In this document: positions 1-23,437 of the stretch, one piece after another
Layout of the letters: every line of letters begins with the position of its first letter
How positions within the stretch are numbered: the stretch's first letter is position 1
Source of the DNA: Chrysaora quinquecirrha
Lineage: Eukaryota > Cnidaria > Scyphozoa > Semaeostomeae > Pelagiidae
Direction: 5' to 3'
Length of the DNA: 64,000 bases
Assembly (NCBI GenBank): GCA_014526335.1
Contig: JACTAT010000014.1
Span: 133,250 to 197,249 of the forward strand
The notes under the pieces: model-generated
Told to the model about the DNA's origin: nothing
The model's database searches: none
Seen by the model: only the letters and a program-made list of their open reading frames with translations
Position numbers and translations under genes: made by a program

Positions 1-244
1 AAGCTAAATAAGACTTAGGGCCATCACAATCCATTTGTTAGGCCAAAAGCCAAACATCGAGAGATGTGGAAAATTAAAATGGTACTATGTGACGTACTTA
101 ATTTCTTACATGGCGGAACAGCGAGAACAATGAAAGATCGCATAATACCAAGGTTCAATCTTAAACAGAGTACATGTATCGTGCAGAATAATCAATTGAT
201 TGTGATGATAAACCAATTAGCTTTAAAAGAAGCTTCATGTTTAC

Positions 245-14136
<13,892 letters not shown>

Positions 14137-14291
14137 TTTTAAACATACAGCCACTGAAAATTAACAAAACTACTATGACAAAGCAGTCTACGCATTAGAT
14201 TTCTATAGTTTTATCTTTTGCGATTAAAATGCTGCTAAGAAAATGATGAACTGTTATCTAACTTTGACACAGCAAAAACATCGCCTTGGCT
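14137..14291. promoter_or_regulatory. Short divergent promoter region of CFAP46 and ARH3
   Basis: Only 155 bp separate the CFAP46 start codon (minus strand, 14136) from the first in-frame ATG of the ARH3 gene (plus strand, 14292). The two 5' leaders must therefore share or overlap this interval, unless upstream non-coding exons exist. The sequence is AT-rich with no clear TATA box or CpG block. Head-to-head pairing implies shared regulation, but that is inference. Confidence 0.6.
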
Positions 14292-17200
14292 ATGGCTAAG
14301 GCTAGGCCATCATTCTGTCAGCATAGCAACAACATCATGACCTTAGCAACGATAAATAGGGCCTCGTTGTCAATCAGGTCTCTTCCCTTGCTTTTGCTTG
14401 CCTCTCTCTGCTGCCACTTCCTTTTCCAAATGAGCTTCATCTGCAAAGGTCGTGTTACTTTTCAGGTTCTGGGAACTATAAAAACCAAGACAACAAAACG
14501 CTTTCTGTGCTTGGCAAAACAACAGTCAAGGATCTGGCTAAGCTTTTCAATGTTGTCATCAAACGAAAACTGTGCATCAAAGTCAAATGACAACACTACT
14601 GACACAAAACAGCCAAACATGAGAGATAAATTTCAAGGTTGCCTGATTGGAGCCTTGGCTGGTGATTGTCTTGGTTCTCCCTTTGAAGGTCTCTCTGCAA
14701 GTTGCACTGATCAGAAAAAAGTTGAAAATATAATAGGGGCCAACTCAGAGAAACTTAGAAAAAAGAAGGACTGTCATTTCAAATTTACTGGTATAAGAAT
14801 GTTTTATTTTGATATGCTATATACTGCTGGCTTTCATCTCAGGGTTCGAAGCTAAGACCATTTGGCTGATGAGTGAACATCTAGAACAAGGCCATGCTCA
14901 CTAAAGGGCTTAACAGAAGACCAGTGACGTTTGCCAAACTGTCTGGCACAGTCTACTCTGAGGTTGGCCAAACCCTCTAACAAGGTTGGCTGAAATTATG
15001 TTGGTTGAAACGGAGGTTGGCTGAAACTTCCCAAAACATGTTGTAAGGGTACCTAATGATTTCACATTAGCACTTAGGTCAAGTAATAGGAGCAGGACAA
15101 AACACTGACCATTGATCTAATTAGGAACCATTGATCTAAGACCCATCTTTGCCTCTGGATATGGAGCATGGCTTCCTGATAACCTGCAACTGTCATATCT
15201 CAATTTGCTTTGCAAATTCATTGAGAAAACAAGGCAATACAGGTTCCTTTAAAACAGGAAAGATGAGCTAGCAACTGGTAGCTACATTTTGTTTCTATAT
15301 TTTTACAGATGATACTGCAATGACAAGATCAATTTGCAAGTCCTTGATTGAAAACAATGGTTTTGTGCATCAGACTTGGCATCAAAGTTTTTAGAAGATT
15401 TTCTGAGAGAAAAAAACAGGGGCTATGGTTCAGGAATGTTTTCTATCTTTGAGAAATGGGAGGAGAATGGTACTTCAAAGAATCCTTTTATTCCTGCTAA
15501 GGAGCAATTTGGAGGCAGTGGTTCTTATGGTAACGGAGCAGCTATGAGGGTATCACCAGTTGCACTGTTTGCTAAAACTGAGGAAGAAGTTATAGAGGTC
15601 AGTTTGACTGTATCAAGCATCTTGCATTCACCACTATTCCAAATGTCAGTGTAGAGATCCTCTTGTGCACAACTTCTTGAGTCAGCCAGGTGTTTACAGA
15701 CTGTTTCACAGTCATTGTTACACAGATTAGGAAGGTCTATCCTGCCTTGGTACAAACAAACTTGCAGAAAGTGTTTATCATAGCACTATTTCTTTCTTTT
15801 AGCTTGCAAAGAATACAGCTTTATTAACACATTCAAACAAACATGGAATCAATGGTGCTATTTTACAAGCTCTTTCAGTGCACAAGGCTTTGAACTGTGC
15901 TGGCAATATTGATAAGAAACAGTATTTAGAAGAACTTATACAATTGATGAGTGACATAGAAGGCATCGATTCTGAAAGTATCAAGGACATTATTCATTGT
16001 GGATCAGTTCAGTCCTCAAGGTAAGTGACAGGGCTGTTCTCATATAGCCTTAGAATGGAACATGGGGGATGTGCAGTGGTAACATTAGTGCTGCTGGTTT
16101 TCCTGACAGAAGATAGAACATCAGGGAAGGACATTTACCACAGAAGTCGCAAGATAGTCAAACTGTCACCTATTGTATTAACATGACAGTGCCATTGACG
16201 CCATTTTTTACATTGACATTTAAATCACTTCACAACTCCTGCAATCTCTGCAGCAAGCCCATGAAAAGTATTTCTGCCACCTGTGGTATCCAAGCACAGA
16301 CAGTATTTGTGGTGCATTAATGTTTCTGGACTCCAAGCAGGTTTTCTGATGCCAATTATTTTATCCATGAAGTGATGAGCAATCTAGGGGTTACAAACAG
16401 AGGCATCATGTGAAGGGTGAAGAGGGCACTGCAGTTTGTTTGAACTTTGCCAGTTAAAATTAACTGTGCACCTGCATGATCTCATATATAACTGTTGGAA
16501 CATTGATGCAAGGGTCCCTGAATTACGAGCCATTCCACATCTGACTACATACCTATGTTCCATGATCTGTAAGACTTATGTTGCAAGCGGCCATAGATGT
16601 TGCACCACAGTTCTTCAGTGGAACATCTGAAATGCCTGTCTTGTAAGAACATCTTCAGAGTAGCTATTGAAATTATCTCCCACATCAGGAGACATACTCA
16701 AAATCAGCTACGCTGAGATGAAAATGATTGCTGGCACAAGCCTTTCGTTCGTCTATCTTCAGAGCAGCTATATCTCCAACAGCAAGAGTTATCCTCAAAA
16801 CAAGCAACTCTGAGATGTAAGATGATTGCTGGTACAGGCGTATTGTTTGTCTATCTTCCGAGAACCTATTGAATTATCTCCCACACAAGGAGTCTTCCTC
16901 AAAATCAGCTATGCTGAGATGAGAATGATTGTGTGTGCAGGCATGTGGTTTGTCTCACACAGCAGGCGTCATCCTCGAAATCAGCTACTCTTGAGATGAA
17001 AATGATTGCTGCTACAGGCCTGTGATTTTTCTGTCTTCAGAGCAGCTATTGGAATTATGTTCCACATCAGGAATCATCCTCGAAATCAGTTACTTTGAGA
17101 TGAAGATGATTGCTGATATAGCCCTGTGGTTTGTCTGTCTTCAGAGCAGCTATATCTCCCACAACAGGAGTCATCCTCAAAATCAGCTACTCTGAGATGA

Positions 17201-20200
17201 AAATGATTGCTGGTACAGGTCTGTGGTTTGTCTGTCTTCAGTCAGAGAAGCTATTCCATTGTCTCCCACACAAGGAGTCTCTGAGATGAAGGTAGTTAGC
17301 GATACAGGCCTGTAGTTTGTCTATCCTCAGGGAAGCTATTGGAATAATCTCCAACACAAGGAGTCAATCTTCTCCAAGATGAAAATGATTGTTGGCACAG
17401 GCCTGTGGTTTGTCAATCTTCAGAGCAGCTTGTGGAATTATCTTCCATCCCAAGAGTCATCCACAAATAAGCTGTTCTGAGTTGAAGATGATAGCTGGTA
17501 ATGTCTGGAGTTTGTGCTCCAGCAAACTGTCCCAAAGTTAGCAACATTGGCGATTCATTTTACAAACATCATTTGGATGAATAATGAGCCAAGAAACATC
17601 ACAATACAACTATGGGAGTGAATTAATAAGTATTTATGCAGAAACAGAATTCAGAATCAAAAGACAATTGTGTGATATCAATCCTGTACATGCATTTCAA
17701 TGTTATGCAAGAGCAAGGCTGTTTCAGAGTAAGTTGAAAACTTCTAGTGGTAGCAAGCGAAACCTTGGAAAGATTTATAAAGCAAAGAAACTTGTAGAGA
17801 TTTTTGGGTAATCGTGGTCAAGCAACAATCAAGGGTAAATAAGTTGCAAAAAAAATGTGCAGCCTGTCAGCTGCATACAAGGCATGTGGCAGCAGCCTTT
17901 GCCCAATTTGGATACAGAGCACTACACCTATTATATTTTCACATAATGAAGTGCGGTTCATTAGGATAATAATGAAAAAAAGAAAAAAATGCTAGAAAAT
18001 TCGCTCTGACCGAAACAGTTAATATCTGTATTTCTTTCCCGCGTATGCTTTCGCAATGCTTGATAAAACCAAGTGTGCGAGTAAACATGCCAACGTAGAT
18101 CAATGTTCAGGCAGCTTACCACCAGCTCACATGGAAAGGCAGTCAATGACCTAGAATATTATTATTGGAGGAATGGTACGATAACAAATGCATGATCAAC
18201 TAGTTTGCCGCTTGGACTCGTGATAGAGATATAATAACTTCACGTCCATATTGAAGATCTTCTTTGCATAAGAAATTGTGTGCGTTGAAAAGAACTGTGC
18301 CTTTTCCTCACAACTGCCAGAATTGACAAGCGTTTACATGACGACTATATGACAAGGGAACCGAACTGAATTGCTTTCACAGACTGCCGTAAAAGGTATA
18401 AACCACCTGCTAAGACGGAATTGATCTACAGCCTTACTGGTATAAACTCCAACAGATCCAGCCTTCACTAAGGTCACAGCAAAACCTATGACCATTAATC
18501 TGTTGCAAGAGAGTCATTCTTTTGGACACTACGGTTCTGACCCTATCAAAGAGCCAAGTGCTGTTGCCACTGGAAAGCCAATCTCTGCTGGAGGCATGTC
18601 GCTCACCAGTGAATGTTCAACTTTCGCTCTCACAAGGCGCAACTGCTCTTTCTTCCAAATAACGCCCTCGTAAGCAACACAAGAACTTCAACAACAATGG
18701 ATGACACAGACGGGATATGAACCTCATGGCTTTGCAAAAATAATAGGGTCACACATTAGCTTCTAGTGAGAGTTTTCAAAAATTGCTAACAGCCTGCTGA
18801 CATGACATCGAAACAAGAGCATAATCTTTTTTAAAGGAAACTTGTTTATATGAAACAATCAATACGATTGTCGTGCAAGTAGTCTATGAATATCATGTTA
18901 AAAAAATTGGCTTACAGACAGTTTGACAGCAATGACATGTCAATATTCTGTGACCTATACCTGCGAAATTAAGAAACTTCCACTCGAAACAAAATAACTT
19001 TAGTACCAGCTAATAAATGTTAATCAAAGTTTCTTACCTTCGACCCTTCGTCGGGAAGACAGTGTTGAAGATAGTAATCCTGAAAAAGCAACCGATCTGG
19101 ACGTTGTTCCATCGTCGAACTTATTCTTTCTTCAACTGCAACAACGTTACTCATCAGAATCTTTCGGTTTTCAAGAAAACTGGTCTGTCACCTGCGATGC
19201 AACCGTCGTAAAATTACCTGCTTCATTAAAAAAAACAGAATCAGTGTATGGCGTGACTCATTAAACGTGCAGAAGTTCCAGAGACTTCTGAGCGAAACTT
19301 AAGGGCCTGTTCGTATGAGGAAGAACAAACTACTGAGGTGAGATCTAACGGACACGGCAATTCGTAGATGAAAGTACGATTGCATTCTTACGAAAGATGG
19401 GCTATCCCACCTGAGTGAGAGGTCACTGCCGTGCTGGTGGGATCTCCCCTTGCTGGGATGAAAATTTCCCATATCAAAGTGCTCCTGTGAGCCCACCATG
19501 AAGGATGAACTTGTCAATTAAACGCAAGCGCAGATCCAATTAGTAATGAAATCATTGTCGTTGAACACTACCATTGAATACAAATGACTGTCTGGCTCAC
19601 CTTGCCGGGCTGAAATACAACATATCTGCACGAGCTGAAAATCATTCCACCCAATCATTCTATCCAACGTCATTGATCTATCCCACCTTATATGAACAGG
19701 CCTGAGTGTGGACCCAAGTTTCCTACCTTTTTTCCTTTAGTCGGGATAACAGTGTAGAAGACGGTGATTGATCTTGATCTTATTCCATCGTTGTGTTTGT
19801 TCTTACGTCATTGTCTTCTTTTCCAGTAAATCAGAGGGACGAAAAAGCCGACGTGAAGACTTCACGTTCACCTCTCAGCTGGTGCTTATGAACAAATTGC
19901 TATCAAATGAAAGCCCAAAACCTGACCAGTGTTCCATAATAGAAGCATTCGGTAACGATATTTCAGCGCAAGAAGCTGTCGTTGCAGCCCTTTACTCTTT
20001 CCTGCGAAACTGCGATGAGAATTTTGCCGAAACACTAATATATGCTGTATCGCTGGGAGGTGATACTGACACCATAGGCTCGATGGCTTGTGCTGTTGCA
20101 GGCGCCTATTTTGGTGCGTCGTCGATCCCAGCTGAATGGAAACGAGTGTGTGAAGGTGTAGATGATGCAATAAACTTTGCAGACCAGTTATTTGATCGAA

Positions 20201-20214
20201 TGTATAATAAATAA
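14292..20214 (+). CDS. ADPRS: ADP-ribosylhydrolase ARH3-like, one-base frameshift in exon 2
   Basis: ARH3 removes ADP-ribose from serine and degrades PAR and O-acetyl-ADP-ribose, in nucleus and mitochondria. Exons: 14292-14790, 15309-15597, 15803-16020, 19827-20214, with GT-AG borders and matching phases, about 464 aa. The domain starts near residue 112 (KFQGCLIGALAGDCLGSPFE). Metal-site motifs are TDDTAM across the exon 1/2 junction and SLGGDTDTIGSM in exon 4; YGNGAAMR and THSNKHGINGAILQAL are also present. About 109 residues precede the domain, rich in Arg, Lys, Ser and Thr with few acids, which resembles a mitochondrial presequence; internal ATGs, including one just before RDKF, are alternative starts. 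Exon 2 opens in one frame (DDTAMTRSICKSLIE) and continues one frame over (LASKFLEDFLREKNRGYGSG). One base is missing at about 15364-15375; without it translation stops at once. Intron 3 holds a minisatellite and a MITE. Confidence 0.9.
14317..14330. promoter_or_regulatory. Candidate RFX X-box near the CFAP46 start
   Basis: GTCAGCATAGCAAC fits the RFX X-box pattern (RYYNYY, 1-3 spacer, RRNRAC) with one mismatch in the left half-site; the right half AGCAAC is perfect. It lies about 180 bp upstream of the CFAP46 ATG and inside ARH3 exon 1. A second AGCAAC half-site occurs at about 14344-14349. RFX control of ciliary genes is established knowledge; function here is inference from one imperfect match. 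Confidence 0.35.
16640..17500. repeat. Minisatellite, unit about 95 bp, in ARH3 intron 3
   Basis: About nine degenerate tandem units share the words GAGATGAAAATGATTGCTGG, ACAGGCCTGTGGTTTGTC, TCTTCAGAGCAGCTAT and CTCCCACA-CAAGGAGTC. The anchor word GAGATG recurs at roughly 16715, 16812, 16915, 16993, 17097, 17193, 17283, 17376 and 17478, so spacing ranges from about 77 to 104 bp. There is no coding frame through the array. Confidence 0.88.
17501..19303. other. ARH3 intron 3, unique part
   Basis: Between the minisatellite and the MITE at 19304 I see no gene I can name. A 75-codon frame from the ATG at 17584 to 17811 has ordinary composition but no recognisable domain and no visible splice partners. 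I leave it uncalled. Confidence 0.4.
19304..19702. mobile_element. MITE-like element with GGCCTGTTCATATRAGG ends
   Basis: The left terminus GGCCTGTTCGTATGAGG matches the inverted right terminus (complement of 19686-19702, GGCCTGTTCATATAAGG) at 15 of 17 positions. The 399-bp interior has no transposase frame. No clear target duplication can be read at the ends. It lies in ARH3 intron 3, just upstream of the last exon. Confidence 0.75.
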
Positions 20215-20322
20215 GTAGTGGGAATTAATTAATTTTCTATCGTATACAAACATCTTAAAACTTTATACGCAGAGGAAGAATTAAGGATCCAAAAGGGACC
20301 CATACATATTTTGGTAAATGCC

Positions 20323-20350
20323 TATATCTTGGTACATGTACCAAGATATA
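20323..20350. repeat. Perfect 28-bp palindrome
   Basis: TATATCTTGGTACA followed by TGTACCAAGATATA is its own reverse complement with no loop. It lies about 110 bp after the ARH3 stop codon. A second short palindrome, ACTTTGTACAAAGT, lies about 150 bp further on. Confidence 0.85.
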
Positions 20351-20400
20351 TACATGAATTTGTCTTGAATTGCAAACACTAGAATAGATTTTTCCACAAG

Positions 20401-20460
20401 TGGCGTAGCTCCCACAATAACTGGACTGCAGCCAAAGTTCGAGTCTCAGTTATTGTGGTA
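20401..20460. repeat. tRNA-like SINE remnant with a hairpin
   Basis: TGGCGTAGCTCCC resembles an A box, and AAGTTCGAGTCTC, some 25 bp on, resembles a B box. The segments CCCACAATAACTG and CAGTTATTGTGG flank them as inverted arms of about 12 bp. This looks like a decayed tRNA-derived element rather than a functional tRNA. Confidence 0.4.
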
Positions 20461-21969
20461 TGCCATTTCTATTCATGTATATAAATGTATATACTTTGTA
20501 CTTTGTACAAAGTATGGACAAGTATCGGCTGAAAATGCGTGTTGCGTTGTGAAATATTTTAGTTTTTGGTTGATTTTAAATTTCGTATGACAAGCGATAA
20601 TATTAATAATTTCACAAAGTTGCTTCATCTACTCTACTCTGTCTCGTTATTACTCTGGTGTCCCGTACACGTTACAGTAAGCAGTGCGAAAGAGCTAAGC
20701 AGCGCTAAGCAGCGTTGTAAGGCAGCTTGAAAAATATTTTCGTGAGATCTGCAAAATGATAGCATTCAGACTCAATGTGCTGTTCTGTTGAATCTTTGAA
20801 CCTTTGAATCTCTTGATCGTCCACGTTGTTGTTGCACGCAACAAGCACTTTTTAAGGTGCAAGACTTTTCCAATTTTTTTTCTTTTCACTCCTTTTCTTC
20901 TTTTTTTTCTATTCTTTGCTGTAAAAAGTGGTTCACCTTCCTTACTATATTTATATTCTCTGTTTTTTGTAACCACTGTTGTCCAGAAGAATAAATTTTC
21001 TTTCGATTTCATTATTTAACATTGCTCTCTGTGTTGGTGAATTAAGAGTTGAAAAGCCCCTTCTGAAAAACCTGAAATTGGCTACCTAATCTGTTACCTT
21101 ACCAAGACTTTGGGGAAATGGAAATTTGTACGTGGTGGTGGCGTTTTAAACAGCTTGCAGATATTGCATGCAAGTCCTTCGCGATGGGGAAAAATTCACC
21201 CAAAAAAGATGCACATCGACAGAAACATATTTTTATCAAACGTCAGTTCTCTGTTCTGGAATAAACATATTTATATATATGTACTATATATATTTATTTA
21301 TATTACAATACAAAACTCTGATAAATTCTTAATTTGTATCTGCATTTATAAGTTGGTTATAAAATTCACTCAAACTGAACTTAGAAATATTGGCGTGGAA
21401 AGCGAAGGTTATGGTCGGGTTGTTAAAAGTAGTTCAAAACCTAACCTCTGTAAAAACGTCGATTTTTCACTGCAGGCAATAAGCCATACAGGGTTCAAAG
21501 GCTAAGGCTGATTCTAATCCTCTTCAGAAAAGGCTCAGCATTGTGTTGCAATACCGGGACGCTTATAGCTGAACCCATGGTGCGAAAAAGTACTTTTTAT
21601 AAGGTTTAGCTAAGCCAAACTTGATAAAACGAAATAACGGCATATGAACGGTTACAACGTTCTCTTGCTAGTTTGGGTTCGCGTGTTACCAGAAATAAGT
21701 CCAGGGACGAAGAGAAATACACTTTTTGCAAAATATTAGGAATTTTCACGAAGTACAGTGCTCTATTTCGTACCCAAAATGCAGGGAGGGACAATGTTTG
21801 ATAGACGGTATTTCAGCTAAAGCACGACAAAGACAGAATTTTGCATGTTCGGACATTAAAAAGAGGACCCGACTAAATTCAATTCCCGTATTTACTTTAT
21901 GATCTATTTAATTTATGATTTAATTCGAGGCGTAGAAAGGGACGGTACTTTTAAGATAACTGATCAGTG

Positions 21970-22100
21970 TAGACTCACTACACGAGTCACTAGTTTACAC
22001 CCCCTACTTATTTACTGTATCAGTCCAAGAGAAACACTTGAAACATATTGTTCAAAATAACAACATCGAGCGAATAAGTGGGACTTATGTAGTGAATCTG
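21970..22100. mobile_element. TA-flanked MITE family, TAGACTYACTACA ends (copy A)
   Basis: It begins TAGACTCACTACACGAGTCA, continues TAGTTTACACCCCCTACTTA, carries the shared block AACAACATCGAGCGAA, and ends GGGACTTATGTAGTGAATCT. The same order of blocks and the inverted TAGACT ends occur in five more copies in this window (28112, 37504, 39911, 41927, 50845). A TA dinucleotide lies at both ends of most copies. Confidence 0.75.
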
Positions 22101-23437
22101 ATCGGTGACCGTCAGTAGATCATGTGTTGCTGAGGAAAATAGCCACGATTGAATTATTCCATGGCATAAACGGAACAGCACGCGGCTTTAACTACTTAAA
22201 TAAAATGCATGAAACTTACCAAGCTTATCATTTATAAAAAATACAGCATAAAAGCAAACGTATAAAAGCTAAAATTCATTTAACCTCTCAAAAAAAAATA
22301 ATTCATTAAAACTTTGGTTCACGAGTAAATTGACTTGTATGAATTTTGTTTAAAATCTCCGAAAAATAAAAGGAAGGTTGGAAGGCAGCCCTGTATAAGA
22401 CAAATAGATAAAATTATCCAGGACGTGCATTGACAGAGAAAAGCCAATGTGGGAGTTCTTAATACTAAAGATTGATGCATTACAAAATGCTGCATTGCCC
22501 ATCGATTTTTCACCAATTATTCTGGCATTGCAAGGCAATTATATGACTTTACTGTACAACAAATTATCCCCCTCCAGTACTATGTTGACTCACTTAGTCA
22601 ATGATAGCTCGTTATAGCTAATATAGCTTTTATAGGGTAACTTACAAATGCCTACGCTTGATGTGCAAGAAAGACTTTGCACTACCTGCACTACCAGCGA
22701 TTTAGTGTTATCATGTAACAACGGACTGACAGTAACAGTGTAGAAAATTTCATGAAGTGTTACAACTATTTTGGCAAGGATCGTAGTTATCATCTTTTAG
22801 GTGCAGTATCAGAACCTTTCACAGTAATATTTGTAAGGTATTTTGAGCATTTATAACAAAGTTGTATTGGAATAGGAGAAATCGCAAGCCTATAAGCTTA
22901 GGTTAACCATTCCAAGAAGCTGCGAAAAATGTTGGTAAACATTTATTACTCAGTAAGTAGTTTAGGGCAAATCCTGGTTCGTATGACACAGCAATGTATA
23001 AGACACGTGTTAAGATTAAGCAAATACAGACCACAAAACAATGAAATCGGTCCTATAGCTCAAGACCGTTCTCATAGTAAAATAACTGAGCTTGTTGCTG
23101 TTACAACATACAAAGAGTTCTGTTGAAGCTTACTCATTTGGTTCTTGTGTCCTCAAAGATACAAGATTTGTTTGAAAGTCACAAGGTTCTGCAGACATGT
23201 TACGTTTCAATGTTTGAAAAACTCGGTACGGTGTGGAGTACCTCAGGGATGACACTCTGGTTTCATAATGACTGCCACAGCTACTGCTATTGGATATTGA
23301 TATTCATAACGTCAGAATATGACAATAATGAGATGATATAAACGGTACCTTTGTCTGTTGCATAGCAGTATAATTTTGCCAACGAAGCTATAGGGGTTAA
23401 CCATCAGATAAAGGCAAGCATGCCTTACATTCTTGAA

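Larger units (their letters stand above)
20215..23437. other. Intergenic region between ARH3 and the FGFR gene 3' end
   Basis: This stretch separates two genes that converge on it. It contains a 28-bp perfect palindrome (20323), a tRNA-like hairpin (20401-20460) and one copy of the TA-flanked MITE family (21970). The remaining short frames have no supportable coding content, including a Lys-rich minus-strand frame at 20695-21012 that comes from a pyrimidine-rich tract. Confidence 0.5.

Noticed and set aside
161..244. Extension of the last CFAP46 exon to the stop at 161
   Set aside because: A good donor (GAG followed by GTAAAC) lies at 244, and the residues after it do not fit the family.
14793..14855. 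Read-through of ARH3 exon 1 into the intron
   Set aside because: The donor GTATAAG at 14791 joins exactly to the TDDTAM motif in exon 2, so the read-through residues are intronic.
17584..17811. 75-codon frame with ATG in ARH3 intron 3
   Set aside because: No recognisable domain, no splice partners and adjacent to a minisatellite; not enough to call a gene.
20695..21012. Lys/Arg-rich 105-codon minus-strand frame
   Set aside because: It is the complement of a T/C-rich tract with no domain and no splice context.
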